A stretch of 64,000 bases of DNA from Apostichopus japonicus. Taxonomy: Eukaryota > Echinodermata > Holothuroidea > Aspidochirotida > Stichopodidae. Location: NCBI RefSeq assembly GCF_037975245.1, contig NC_092569.1:6254501-6318500 (forward strand), given 5' to 3'. Below are positions 49,596 to 63,900 of this stretch, piece after piece (position 1 is the first letter of the stretch; every line of letters begins with the position of its first letter). The position numbers and the translations under genes were made by a program. Below the pieces are notes generated by a model. That model was not told the origin of the DNA. It worked only from the letters and a program-made list of their open reading frames with translations, and made no database searches.

Positions 49596-52500
49596 ATGAT
49601 CAGCAAATTGTGTAAACTTTTTGAAGTTTTTCTTTTCTTTTGGACAACCGGCTGTCTCTTTTCACATCGAGCGGTAAGCCTCAAATTTTTTCGATTTTTT
49701 TTGTATTGAACTTTTCATTTCTGTATATGAACAAATCATAGTGTTGATAAACTTCAATCGATTTTAGAGTATTATTTAATAGAATTTTTTGTAGTTGTGA
49801 AAAAAATTGTTTTAAGTTTTCCTATTCTTGTGGACAACAGGCTGCCTCTTTTCACACCGAGTGGTGAGTTTCGAAACTTTGATATTTAATGAAATTTACT
49901 TGGAGTGTTATTAAGCTGTATATAACTTGAAAGCCTCAGTAAAATAGTAGAGTATACAATTTTGTAAAAATATTTGTTCCTTTCTAGCAGTTTAAGAACA
50001 CCGACCCAACACTGCAAATCATATAATACTTTGAGCAATATTATTCTGGCCCACATTTTGTTTTAAATTTGTAATGCAATATTACCTTGGTGAAAAATAT
50101 GAAAACTAGGAAAAGAACAAGTAACTAGTTAAATTCTTCTACTTGGTACTATTTTATTTGTGATGGCAAAAACGTCATTGCCATTAGATTTATATTTCAT
50201 TGACTCCTTTGATCAAAGTCAAACACTTTTATTTTATAGACATGATAATGACAGTTTGAATAAACGATTATACATATTTCATGACGTAAGAACAAAATTA
50301 GTTAAAATCTCGAGGTTTTTTAAAGCTAATCTGAACAGCTAATATTCTTCACACCCTTGTGTAAAAATCAATATCAACTTCTTACATTTTGTTATTTCTA
50401 TTTATTACATATCAAGAGCGAATCACAAATACTCAAACAAAATACTTGATTTTACGATTGAAATATAGTAATTTCCCTTTTTTTTTTAAATAAAATTAAA
50501 AATCTACATTAAAATGACAATTAATCATAATTGTGTCCGTTTCAAATACTTCAAAATAACAGATAAAGGATAAGCTCCCATGAAGTAGTTCTTTTTAAAT
50601 TTTAATCAAATTATTAACAAATTCATTCAAATCTAAAATAAGGTTATATAACACAATTTTATTTTAATTAAATATGCTGCCTTTTAAGATTACAATTGGT
50701 CAAAATTCGGAAAAGTCCAACAGGCAACATCATATTTTTGCACTTTATTTTGTTAGGAATATTACCAAAGTATTTAATTTGCTTGTTAACAAACCTAATA
50801 TGTGTAGCGACTTTATTATATCCATGACCTTAAAGTTTACAACACATTTTGGCCCAACATCTTAGTCGATGAAAATAATTTTCTGTCATGTTTAGCGCTA
50901 ACTATTTCAAGCATAATAAAATTAAATTAAATTCTCAGTTTAAGAAAAGCGTCTAACAAATTATTTGAAAAGATGTAAATCAGTGATATTCACACAAATA
51001 TTTTTTTTTTAAATTTAATATCATTTCCGATCGTGGAACTACGCAAGATAATCATATGTTAAACTATATCATTGACAAAAGCTGTATTCTCTATTCTACC
51101 ATGATGCTTATTAGTAAACGCTTTAAGCTAGTTAATGATAACGGAAAAGTCTAACAACGAACATTTTGTTTGCATTTACAAGTATTTTTGGATTGTTACC
51201 AAAGCAATTAATTTCCTTGTTACCAAATCGTATATGTCTAGCGTCTTTCTTATCGACATTTTCTTCAGGATAGCACAACTGACTTTCTTAAATCGTTTTT
51301 AATTCCCAAACAACAGCGTTTAATCGATAAATCGTAAAATACTATTTTGGCGCAACATCCTAGTCCATGAAACTAATTTGCTGTCATATTTAGCGCTAAA
51401 TGAAAATTCATTTCAAGCATAATTAAAATAGAATCAAAAGAACAAATTATTTGAAAATAGCAAGGTATTGCATCCTCCGAAATATATCAGTGATATTTAC
51501 ACAAACTTTTTATTATTTTTTATGAATATCGTTTTCGATGGTATAGCTAAGCAAATAATCATATGTTGAATTGTTTTATTAGACACAAGCTGTAATCTCT
51601 ATTACACATAACTGTTTATTAGTATACGATTTAAGCTAGTTAATGATAGTAACAACTAACAGTTCTAAATAATTTGAAAATAATCAAAATCTGCCACATC
51701 TCATTATCTTACTAATGTGTTTCTGATCTCTTTCTCTCACTTTCAAAATTGTTGATACATGAGAACCGTCAGAGCCAAACTAAAGTAGTGACGTTATACC
51801 TAGACCTGCTAGTAAAAGTAAGATATACCTGTGTCAGGCTCTGACATTCCAAACTTTCTACATCGGAATAAAACGTTCATTTCATCTATGTTTCGTTGTA
51901 TCAAAGTTAAAAAGTTGAAAAAATCGCAAATAATAATTTCTTATCAATATATTGAAAACGTGTTACAGTCATTTAAATTCATTTCCTTCCTGTTGCTTAT
52001 TCGACGTCTATTCACTGATGTTTCACAAAGTTTTCGTTTTTTTAAATGAATTTATGAAAGAGCTTATAATAGAAACTACGTTTTTGCAAAGGTTCAAAAG
52101 AAAAGATTTGTAAATAATGAACATTATTTTGGCACTTATAACGCTTAAATGCTTAATTGAGAAAACCTTCATCATCTCCCTTTTTGTTTCTATTTTATGA
52201 GACGTAAGCTTTCTTTCAGTAGTCAACAGACAAACAAGACAAATGCCAAAACAAAATCGTAAAGAAATACAATATTAAGAACAAAAGTAATGCCTCTGCG
52301 GTTAGCCTTTAGTCAAGTGACATACACTGTCCCTAATTTATAACTTTTATTTGCTTAATACGACTGAACAGTTTTGAAAATACCAAAACTATGTAAACTG
52401 TTTGTAGTTTATATCGCTGGGAACATATGTGTGAAACAACAGTATTGTTTCTGTGTAATGACTGTATTTCAGAAAAAGTAAGGCCTGTTGTCTTCTCAAC

Positions 52501-55500
52501 AACACGCGTAAAATTTGGTCGATTCTGCAACAGTTTTGACCACATCAATTCCAAACCATTTTCCGTTTTCCTTTTATGATTTTTTTTTTACTATTTTAAT
52601 CATGATTGAATTGGAAATTACCATGACGCAGTTCTTTCCGACCAAATTGTAGTCTTGTGTAAACAAATCGACTTATAGGCGGCAGAGTTTTACTGATTTC
52701 TCGAATCGAAGTAGGAAATAAACTCATTCAAAATTACATTTGCTCTGAATCATCAGCTTGGCAGGATAACAGATCAAGTTGTAGTATAAAAGTTTATTTA
52801 AACCTTCAAATTGGTTGAAATACAGCACAAGCAAATTCTCATTGACAACTCATGTTTGTTTCCCTAGGAGCTGACCATATAGTTACTGTTATACCAGTGT
52901 GCAGAGGTTTCACTTAAATTTCACTATCCATAGAGACTTTGATTTAAGGTCGTAAACAATTTGCTGAATTATAAGTAAGTGAAGGAGCATTCCGATGTCA
53001 AATATTGTGACGATTAATTCAAGGAAGAAAATATTTGACAATATATTAGTTATAACCCCATTTCTATGTCTTTATATTCTGTATGTTATTTCTTTAATCA
53101 TAACTGCAGTTTATAGGTGGATGCTTATTTCATGGAACACATGTTTTGTAAAACTTTAACTGTAATTCTATAGTTGGTATTGTCTTCTTGTACCGTATAA
53201 CACTTATTAAAGTTTCTGTTTGAATTTGATTCAGTCATTTTCCCTGTGAGAGTATTTTATTTTATTTTAATTGATATTTTACAGAGTGAAACCATTAACT
53301 AGTTTGGAACATTTTAATAATTAAAAAAAATGGAATATTCTAATATTAGTGAATTATTATAAGTCTCAGTTACAAACATTTGCATCATAAAATTCCTGCT
53401 GATAGCTGTGTATGGTCTGTTATTTTTTTAACGAAACACTGTTATTCCTTACTTTGGTGGAAACAAAATTCATAGGTACGCATTTTAAAAACAAGGTATC
53501 TTAACGTCTTTAAATTTGTAAATTTGTTTTTATAAAATAAATTCTTTTACTTTCGGGGAATAGCGTATATGTTTGATTAAACTTTAATTTACACTATTGT
53601 TGGTAAAGGTCTCCTTGAAACGTGAAGAAATAAGTTAAAAGTATCTGCTCCAATTCATTTCAATATTTTCCTCACCTGTAAATTTGTCCAAACTAAGATC
53701 TTACAGAGTGACAACACTTACTAATTTGGAGCAAAAGCAGGATATATTAACGTAGTAAATTCCCCATTCAAAGTCGTTTTTCCACGAAGGTAAGAATTAT
53801 TTTGTTCAAGAAATGGATTTCCTGTTTGGTTATTAAATATTGCGTGCATTGTTAACAAAAAAAAAACACATTTCAACTTCTACAGAGTTCACTCAATTAT
53901 ATAAACTAAACCAATAACAGTCAATGACAGAATGTAGGATTTTCCTCTTTTTTAATCATTTTTGAAGGAACAGAAATGATTATGACTATATATCTTTAAT
54001 TGTTTAGAAACATACTTTTAAAATTATTACAGCTGAATATTTATTGTGAAGCAAAGGAGAGTTGTTTCTAGGCCATGTGGGTTTTTAACTTACTTGTGTC
54101 TCTATTCCTTGGTGGTTTTAAAACAAAAGGAAGCATCATACATCGAATATTATGTACAAATATTGTCTATACATTTCTCATCATGTTGGCTAAGTTAGGG
54201 TTCTCATTGTAATATTGATGTTATTATAAACGTACTCTTCTCAGCCGCCTCGTTTTCTTCTGATAAATTATGTTACTTCAAGGAGCTCTTATTAAAAATG
54301 ATGCAAGATACAGTTCGTAGTAATACATTCTGGTTTCTCACAGCTTATTAACTTGTGTGGAAATTTCAAATAAACACGTTTAAGAAAACATTATTGTCTC
54401 TTTAATATAAACGTGAAAAGCATTTCCATGGATTATTCTTCTCTCAAGTTAAAATATTGTTTTTCGTGACTTTATATTCACTGCCAATGTCAGTATTGTG
54501 ATTTTGTTGTTGTCCCAACTTCCCCAAAGAGATTTTCGTAACGCATATGATTGTTAACTTTTGTGCCAACCAGGAAATTATAGTTAAATAATACCTCGTT
54601 TGAGTTAAAGAAGCATAGATACATTTCAATCTACTAAATGGAATATCTACGTAGAGTAATTCCCTCTTCCTAGACGTGTTGGTCTATTGGCTTTGTAACG
54701 CTTTTAACATCAAACATGGGAAGGTGTCCAAATATTTTGTTTATTTTACACAACGTCACTCATATCGAGGTTTATTAGGGTGATATACTGTCGCTGAATA
54801 GTCATTCGTTTAAAATGCTATATTCTCCATCTGTTTAGTTTGAATATCAAATGAAAATTGTAAATGGTTCTGTATTTGTAATCAGAAGGAAGTTAACTAA
54901 CTAGACGTTAAAAGGATAAGATTTGTTAAACGAGGTTACAATTCAAACTATAGCATGGTTGATCGCCGTCACTGGGGGTCACTACATTTTTACATTGTGA
55001 ACTAGAAAGTTCCAACACGCTCCACCAACCTACTCAATCTCCAGATTTCTTTTCGCATGTAAAAATAAGTGGCGCCAAATATGGAAAGATAGGTACGACA
55101 GTATTGTCAGCACGTCAGCCCCAACCTCCCAATACAATCACACTTTTCCCAAAATAGTGAGTAAAATATGCTTTTAGTTTCACTTTATCATAATATTAGA
55201 TAAAAATACTTAACCTCAGTTACACATGAATACGTAAATTTGCCATTGAACTGCGCTGTTACATTTTGTATTAATATTCCATTTGGCAGAATGCTCTACA
55301 GACAATCAATGACGTCACTGGTGATAATAGTGTAGGTAAGTGAACGTTGCAGGCCCCTTTTCTTATGTAATAGAAGTCGTCAAAATATGGCGTAATGATT
55401 AAATAACATAACAATTATTCGAATATGAGGATTAATAACAAAATTATTACGTTAATTTCCTAAGCAATGGTTATTAACATTAAGTTATCATTTTTGTTAA

Positions 55501-58500
55501 TGTGTTATAAAAATAAACTTTTCATTTTCGTTTGATCCGAAAGTTTTGTGTACTTCCAACGATAAGTTGCTGAAACAGTCAATGCATCGTGTGAAGTACA
55601 TTAATATTATAATGCGTTAATATTTGGAATCATCGCATGCCAATTGGGACACGACAATAACATGCCATTTAAACTCACAAAAGCAGACCAATTTACTTTC
55701 TTGGACGTACTAGGTTCGTCGTTTTTCTTCTATCAACAATCGAATTACCCGAGAGATTGCAGAGAAGTCCAGGAGCAATGTTCATCTCATAACTCTACAG
55801 GTGTCTTCATGATCAAACCAGATGGCTATCTAGAGCCTTTTGAGGTTTACTGTGATAACACAGACAGTTCTGGTGGATGGACGGTAGGTCTTTGCAGTCT
55901 GTTTACTTTACATGTTTCTTCGTCTCTTATTCGTTTCTTTTTTCCCTCTCCCTGTTACTTCCCCTTCCTCCGGGTACACTCTCCGGGTGATTCCACAATA
56001 TGTAGATGCGCACTGACATAATACACAGTGTACATATCCTGATATAAGCAGTAGACTATCTTTGCCCAAAGAATGGTTTATAGTGACGTGTATTTCACAT
56101 TACACATGGTTTGAATTCGTTTTCTAACTCATTAACACCATTAGATAATAGAACGTCGCATTGACGGTTCCATCGACTTCAGCCGTGACTGGGACAGCTA
56201 CAAGTCTGGCTTCGGCTTTTTATCTCAGGAATTCTGGCTCGGCAATGAAAAGCTTTCTTATTTGACCAATCAAAAGTTGTATCAATTGGTGATTGAGATG
56301 ACGTCATCAAACGGTTCCTTAATTCAGGTTTCTTACGATAACTTCCGCATTAGTGATGAGTTCAGCAACTTCAAGTTTGTCAGCCTCGGACAGTATTCTG
56401 GAAGAACAGGTAAGTTATATCAATATTTCTGCTTAATATCCTTATTGTGTGTTCCCCTTAGCTCATGTATCAGGTCAGTTGACCTATAGTTCACCACAGT
56501 TGACAGTTTGGAATTCATATGGCTAAATCAGGCGCGGATCCAGAGGCCTGGGATGAACACCCCCCCCCCCCCATTTCATTCCTTAAAACTACCGACATAT
56601 TTATTCCTGCAGACGTTTTAACCCTTTGCCCCTACAACATGGTCTATATAAACTGCAGCAACTCCTGTCAGCGGACTTGTGGTGCTCCAGAAATGTGTCA
56701 GGATGGGGTCTGTAATGAAGCCGAAGCCTGTGTTTGTTCCGATGGATACTTCATGAAAGGATCAGACTGTGTACCTCAAGAACAGTGTGGATGTTACGAA
56801 TCAGAGGGACAAACAGTTATTCTAGTCAGTTGTTTTTCATTTCATTGTCTAACTTTTGGGCAGTCAAATCTGCAGGAATATGTGAAAGACTGTGCACTGT
56901 GACAGTTTTCCAACAACTATTCCATAAACAACAAGTAAAGTTCAAGACTCTTTTCCATAATGACCAGTCACTGTTAATGCTTTCAATATTTCTAAATATT
57001 TATAATATAAGGCCAATCAAACTCCAATATATAAATCCATGCTGAGTTCATTTAACTTAACAGTTATAGGAATACCTGAAAAATTGTAATGTACTCCACG
57101 TATAGGGAATTTTAGTGATAAGCAAGACATTATAATACAGAACATTATTTACCATGGATTATAATAAACACAAAATCAGGGTTAAATGTAAACTGTAAAG
57201 ATTAAAGTACAGAATTATTTTGTGTTTCAGGAAGGTGGCTCTTACGTGAACCCTGGATGTACAAGAAAAGGTGTTTGTACCAACGGGCAGATCACGTGGG
57301 ATGAAGCATATGCATGTAGTTCTAATGCAGTTTGTGACGTCAGGGAAAACATAAGACAATGCTATTGTACTGGTGGCTACAGAGGAGATGGTGAAACATG
57401 CACGAGACTTAAAGATTGTCAGGAAATTTACGAGGATGGATCCAGGGACAACGGTATATACAGAATCAAACCAACCGGCTGGACTAGCGAGGCCTTTGAG
57501 GTTTACTGCAACATGACTGATGGAGGAGGATGGACGGTAAGTCATTCCATTAATTAACACCCAATGCTATCTGCACTGATTACACTGTACAGGGAATGCA
57601 CTGCAGTAAGCTTCACTAACTGCAGTGTATGACATTGTACCATAATGACCACACTGTGCTACACTACACTGCACTATAACAAATACACTAAATTACCCTA
57701 GCTGCACATTAGTGAAATACACTGCATTGCATAGCACTACAAATCACTATTCTACACAAAGTACAAAAGTTATAGAGTACACATTTTGGGTGAACGTAGT
57801 AGCCTATACGTATCTTGTCATAACAACTGTAAATCACATATTGGTATTACAAGGTTATACATAACTATGAATAATTGCATGTAATGGCTGTACTGTAAAC
57901 TCAGTTATCATTTATCAAAATAATCCTGTTCCATTCTACATAAAATACAAAACGATCAGTTAAATATGAAAATACACTATATCATTATAGCTAAACGAAA
58001 TTGAAACGTATTTTCCTTACGGAAAATTACCAAACTAAAGCGCTTCAATGTATCTGCTTCCTCTCGTTTCAAACATTCCTTTTGGAGCGTTGTGTGATTG
58101 TGTCAGATTTTATTCAGGCTAATTTATGCAGTGCAATAAATTATCTTCAAAATGGAAACTTCTTTTAATGCAATGTATCAACGAGGTTTTCCTTTATCAG
58201 TTCCTTTAAATTCATTTAAGTCAAAGTTTCTTAACTTTAAAATTGATTTGAATGTTGACAATTAAGTTATTATTGCATCATGACAAAAGTATTCCTCTTA
58301 TTCACTCATTTATACAAAGGTGTTCCAGCGTCGTGTGGATGGAACCGAGGATTTCTACCTCGGATGGAGCAGCTACAAAGAAGGTTTTGGAGATTTAAAC
58401 CACGAGTTTTGGCTTGGAAATGATAAGCTCTCTCTCTTGACCAATCAAAAGAGATATGAAATCAGGATTGATCTGGTGAACAGAGATGGTGCTCCCTACT

Positions 58501-59651
58501 ATGCCAAGTTTGACAACTTCTGGATCAATGACGAAAGCGATAAATATCGGTTATCTCAACTTGGAACCTACAGTGGAACAGCGGGTTTGTCACAATTTAT
58601 TTTCTTCAATACATATCCTTTAAATATCATGACAATTCTACAACTTTAAGTACATTTAAATCGCTTAATCGCTTAAACAAGAACACAACAATACCACTTA
58701 CCAATTAAACATTAACAGCAAAAGTAAATCATTCTCATATCCTGTTCTTTACCAATCTCAGCCCTTACACATATATTACATCCTTATACACAGACTTACG
58801 CAAACGGTTATACAACACTCATGCATCGTGCATAACACGACTTTCTTGAATCTACACTTGCTGATGATTAACATTAACATAATCGTACTGTAATATTAAA
58901 GAAGTCAAACCAAGTGTTAGATAATGTTGTTTGGTTAAGTGTCATTAACATTTTGACACACCAATGATTCCGTTACTATACTTAGGGCACTTGATTGAAA
59001 ATACCCTAACTGGTCATCAATAATATTTCAATTAAAACTATTAGTAACTTCGTCATGTTTCTTTTCTATGTGTTTTACTTTTGTGTTTGTGATTAGTTCA
59101 TACAATTTGTGATGAGAGCAGTACTGATATTAATAACAATATACAATAAAGACTATTATTATGATCATAAAATATAAAAAAAAACAAAGGAAAACAAATT
59201 AGAAATATTCAAATTTACCCTTCAGTAGCAATAAATGATACAATGAATCAATAAATTTTATTCATTCATGAAACTATTAATAAATATAACTCTAAACGCC
59301 GCCTTCTATTTCAGCAACACCCGTGTGTTTGTATTTCAGTGACATTACATATAACGCTAGTTGTTCCTTTCTTTGTGCTTCTTTGCAGACTCTCGCAGCA
59401 ACTCTGATGGTTTTGCTCTTCGTAGACAACTCCACTACCAGTTCAGTACCAAAGATAGGGACAACGATATTGATAGCCGCCACTGTGCGGTTGAATACCA
59501 CGGTGCCTGGTGGTACCGTGATTGCTATGAATCCAACCTAAACGGAGACTACCATGCCAGCCCAGGTAATTAGAGCAGTCTGTATTGGTATTACTTACCC
59601 GGCAATAAATACAACATCAAGTATTCAGAAATGAAGATTCGTCCCTTTTAG
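49596..59651 (+). CDS. Gene D: compound FBG protein, premature stop near C-terminus
   Basis: Exons 49596-49673, 55290-55335, 55714-55883, 56145-56409, 56613-56824, 57231-57536, 58320-58584 and 59389-59651, with GT-AG borders and phases as in gene B. Layout is signal peptide (hydrophobic FEVFLFFWTTGC), linker, truncated FBG, TIL, TILa/EGF, second FBG. Exon 6 is one codon shorter than in B and C (TRLKDC for TRPPKDC). The last exon keeps the calcium motif DRDND and the HGAWWYRDC...NLNGDYH pocket region, but TAG at 59571-59573 (TAC in B) removes the final about 26 residues. The predicted product is about 508 aa. The stop is in the last exon, so decay of the mRNA is not expected. CCAG|GTAATT at the stop also looks like a splice donor, but no further exon was found. 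Confidence 0.78.
49674..55289 (+). other. Intron 1 of gene D (5.6 kb)
   Basis: AT-rich and alignable with intron 1 of C along much of its length. The first 200 bases hold a decayed second signal exon (49812-49863). No other exon recognised. Confidence 0.6.
49812..49863 (+). pseudogene. Decayed second copy of the signal exon
   Basis: TTTAAGTTTTCCTATTCTTG followed by TGGACAACAGGCTGCCTC repeats the 3' part of exon 1 and ends at CGAGTG|GTGAGT, the donor form used by gene C rather than D's own GCG|GTAAGC. A one-base shift and lack of an ATG make it non-coding as an initiating exon, but the donor is intact. Confidence 0.65.
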
Positions 59652-59866
59652 CCGGGAAAACGAGAGATTTTTTGACAAAACTGCAAAGTGTATTTGAGTA
59701 GAGCGAGCCAGTTTCTTTTTCCTCAATAAATATATAGACGTCGTCTGACTGGAAATATGGATAGAGAAGTCACGTGACTAATATTGAATTACATAACATC
59801 GAAGTCGCATTAAATTACAGGAAAACCATGTCAATATACTCTACCGATGTCGCTTATATATATCAA

Positions 59867-59872
59867 AATAAA
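59867..59872 (+). terminator. Putative poly(A) signal of gene D
   Basis: AATAAA about 215 nt after the terminal exon, then GGACATGTTTCTTGTTATA, the same downstream context as gene C. Confidence 0.45.
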
Positions 59873-61210
59873 TCAACGAAACGCACGGTTATAATGGACA
59901 TGTTTCTTGTTATATTTTCAATGTTTGCTCATTTATAATTAAATTTAACGTTGAATATTCCAAAAAATAAATTGAATTATTAACCTTGAGAAAAATAAAC
60001 ACTTTTTCACTCATGTTAACCGTTTTATTTATTTCAGTTTTAATTAAACTGGACGATTGATCAAAACCGGTATGATTTGAAAATAAAAGAACGACCATAG
60101 GATCAGTATGGTTCTAGCATCCACCCAACTCATCCCGCCGTTTCACCCTCAAACACCAACTCAGTATACCTCTCCTTGTGTCATCTTGGGAAACTTATAT
60201 CGTTGGTTTCAGAAATATGGATAATTAAAAGCCGTCTTAATTTAAAGATCATTCTGTAATTATACTGTAGCAATTTTCAGCGCAACGATTAATTGTTCAG
60301 TTTGATATATTAACAGTTTTTAACGAAATGGCAAATGATTTTTATCTATTAATGAGGAATTCAACACTGTGCTTCAAAATGAGTATTTATCAAACGTCAT
60401 CCATTTAGTAATCATTTTAACAATTAGCATCAATATTATCAATTGATTATATCAATTTAATACATCTCGTCAATTTAAAATTTTACAACAACATAATTCA
60501 TTAATTTTGCTTCAGATTATCATAATTTTTCCCATGTTGAAACAAGAATAGGGTTTTACTCAGCTTCAAAATGTTGTTAAAAAAGTATCCATAACGATGC
60601 CAGTATAAAACAGGGACATATTTTACCCATTAGGAAATTGTCTATGCGTTGCAATACACAAATTCTTTTTCTTACAATATATTTACATCAAATAACCGTC
60701 CGAAATTAACACAGCGAGTACAACGATAGCCAATTTTTTCTGAACATTCCTTGTGTCAACCATGTGCGTCGTGCATGATGTGCTTTTACGACCCACACGA
60801 AGATCTGGTTATTTAATTGCCAAAGAAAATCCCAGAAATCCTTCTACGTTCAGGCATACATTTTTTTTTCTCACCTCTTTTACAAAACGAAGATATGTGC
60901 TGCATACGGAGTGATTGGAAGTAAATAATGGGATAGGGGAGCGGAGAAAGACAGTAACATAGAATATGAGAACATAGGCGTAGGAGCCTCATTTGATTTG
61001 GGGGACTGTAACGACTTGCCCGAAAAATACAACCACAATTTTTCGCGCGCACCGCGCGCGTTCCACATGTTAATGTGCATATCATATAGGCATTCATCGG
61101 TTATTACATCACCTGCCAATAACATAAAATCATTTTCCGTGTTATTACCCTTCCATATTGGTTACAATTGTTGGGGAAGTTGCTACAACAATAATGATGA
61201 TAATACTATA

Positions 61211-61965
61211 ACAAAAACACATTGCAAATTCTCCTTCTTTCAGTAGGTGCCAGTGGCGGAGCTAGGGGTATTGGTCAGGGGGGAGAAAATGGTCTGTAGG
61301 GGCGCTTTTGACACTATCTAAGCGGAGCGCCACCACAGGTTAGCGCGGAGCGTACAGACATTTTTTGAGTAAAGATACTCCCTAGATCGCCGGAAATTAA
61401 CCTTTCCGGGCCTTGCTAATTTGCAGATAAACGAAGAATAAATAGTTGTCATCGATATTTGTCAGAAAATTGCACCAACAAATTGTGACAAATGTCAATA
61501 GGTATTTGAGAGCGCAATAAAAAAGTCAATAATCGCGAATAAGTTAAAAGTGCTAAAGAGCGGAAAAGGGCGCCAGCAGTCCATTTGAGTCCGTCAGGGG
61601 GGCATCCGCCCCCTCTGACTTTATGGACGCTCCGCCACTGGTAGGTGGCGCAAAATTCTCAGCATATTGCCCAAATTTTCACCCCCCCAAAAAAATTATT
61701 ATTAATTATTATTATTATTCTTTCAGTAGGTGCCCGAAAAAAATCTCAGCATAAAAAATTGCCCAAATTTTCACCAATAAAATTGAAACAAAAACACACT
61801 GTAAAATATTATTCTTTCAGTAGGTGCCCGAAAAAATTCTCAGCATATTGCCGAATTTTCACCCCCTAGTAAAATGAAAAACACATTGCAAATTCTTCTT
61901 CTTCCAGTAGGTGTCCGAAAAAATTCTCAGCATGTTGCCCGAATTTTCACCAAAAAATAATTGGT
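61211..61965. repeat. Tandem repeat, about 90-bp period, interrupted by a MITE
   Basis: Units begin GTAGGTG(C/T)CCGAAAAAA..CTCAGCAT and continue TTGCCCAAATTTTCACC. Starts are at 61641, 61726, 61820 and 61907 (spacings 85, 94, 87). The end of one more unit precedes the MITE at 61211-61242. An ATT microsatellite lies in the first full unit (about 61697-61719). Confidence 0.7.
61251..61640. mobile_element. hAT-type MITE, 390 bp
   Basis: Inverted ends CAGTGGCGGAGC (61251) and GCTCCGCCACTG (to 61640). Flanked by GTAGGTGC (61243-61250) and GTAGGTGG (61641-61648), an 8-bp target duplication with one mismatch, as expected of hAT transposases. No coding sequence inside. Confidence 0.85.
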
Positions 61966-62531
61966 TGGGAGGCTACAGCCCCCAGCCCCCCCCCCCGCCT
62001 ACTACGCCTATGGGTGAGAAACGGGGAGGAGGAAAAAGGAGAGAGGGTTGGCCTACCCAAAGGAAAGGTCGTTCCACAACGACTTGTACCTTTCAAAAAT
62101 GATAAACATCACTTTCCCAATGACATAAAATTATGTACCCAGTAAGCTTCGTGTTCCAATTCAAAATCGAAATAGACCTACGCTCAACTCTTTACAACAT
62201 ATATTGCATTCATTCAATGTGTAAATCTCCCGAAGTAAGGTAATCACGACGTCATCAAGGGTTTGGGCAAGGGGTTTCCTCCAGCAGTAGCGATACCATT
62301 GGTATAGATTTTGCCAGGATACACTTCAATGTTATGACGTTTGCCTCAATGGAGGCAGGCTTGGTAACATACGTATTACTTTTCAAAGGGTTCATTGATG
62401 GTGTCCAATAACAGCGAAATGAAATAGTTAAAAATAGCGTCCATCTAAGGCACCATAACAAAGAGGAAGAATACTTGGCAGGGTGTTTTAGCTAACCACT
62501 TCTTTATTTTGTTAAAATGGGACACCAAGTG

Positions 62532-62772
62532 TACATGGCTTGATCAATTAGTACTGTGAATCAGAGACAACCGTTAACCAGTATAAGCGGAAGTGTGTTA
62601 TAACACCGCAACACATGTACAACCTATTAGCAGATGCTACTGTACAACCAATGTACATGGCTTGTTCAGTAATAGTACTGTGAATAAGAGACATCCGTGA
62701 ATCAGTATAAGCTGCAAGTGTGTTATAACATTGTAACACACACGTTAGACCTGTCAGCATATGCTACTGTGG
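62532..62772. repeat. Two-unit tandem repeat, 120-bp period
   Basis: GTACATGGCTTG starts both units (62532 and 62652). Each contains AGTACTGTGAAT, AGAGACA, AGTATAAGC, GTGTGTTATAACA and ends ATGCTACTGT. The units have diverged by several substitutions. No function assigned. Confidence 0.7.
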
Positions 62773-63900
62773 AAAATTATTAACATATCAATGCATTAAT
62801 CAAAGGCGGTTTCGACTAATTACTGGTTATGAGTCTTAACAAGTATCCGTATGTTTGACTAGTTAGTATGTATACCTTGTAAAGATGGTTCAAATTACAG
62901 ATTTTAAGCGTTTTGCAGTAAAGGGTCATTCTCTTTCTGATTAAATGTGGACGAAATTATTGGCGGAACCTTTCAAGTAGTCTGGTTAGTCCAGTCAATC
63001 AGTATGCATAGGATTGTATTTTGAGTTTGTAATACATGTTAATAAATTATAACACTTCAGTTTTTACTGAATAACGGGTACTCACCTGTGCCAGTCTTAA
63101 CTAATCAGGCCATGAGAATCGGCTGAATGGGAAAATACGCAAATCATGTGCATTGGCAAGCAATGTAATACTGTTTACTGTCTCCGTAGTATGACAGATG
63201 ACGTCTACTATCAATCCTGGCTATGTGAAATAAAGTTGAGTGAATACCCACCAATTTTTTAATTATCAATAGCCGGTTAAGTTTTCATTCTAAAACTAGC
63301 CGACAGTAGACAATTGTAACATTAACGATTTACATGCAACTGTGTTCGTGGAGCAAGAACGGGGAGAGTTGAGCAGGTATTTTCCCATAAGAAATTTTCT
63401 TTGTAAATGCTACTATGGCCCAGATTTTTTGTCAACAATTCATATCGAAATTTCGTCTATTTTGTCTAAATATTTTACCTCAACTTTCGTAGTCGTTGTT
63501 TCGAATTCTCAAATTTTCTTTTCCTTGGATCGCTGCTGTCTTTTTTGCTGAGTCGAAGCCTCCAATAAATTCTGATACTATTACTAACGTTTACTTATTT
63601 TTGTCTCGATAGCCGCTTAACGCTATTATATCAATAGCATTAATGCCATCAATGCTAAATGAGGACTTAATTTTTGCTCGCACCCTTCATACTAAAAGTT
63701 TACTTTCTCGGAAATCGTTTGCTTTCAATTAGCTTATGCAACTAGCTGAGATCGGGACTCAACTTGCAGAGGTACTTTTCTTTTGGCAAATTATATTCAT
63801 CCGCCGGTGAGTTTACCGTGCATTATATACAGGTTAATAAACAGTCAGCTAACGACAACGGCCAATCAGATTCGAGAATTAAAAGAAGTATGTATGGACA

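Noticed and set aside
62255-62461. Minus-strand 68-codon frame after gene D
   Set aside because: The homologous block after gene C (36540-36790) has stops in the same frame, so no conserved protein.
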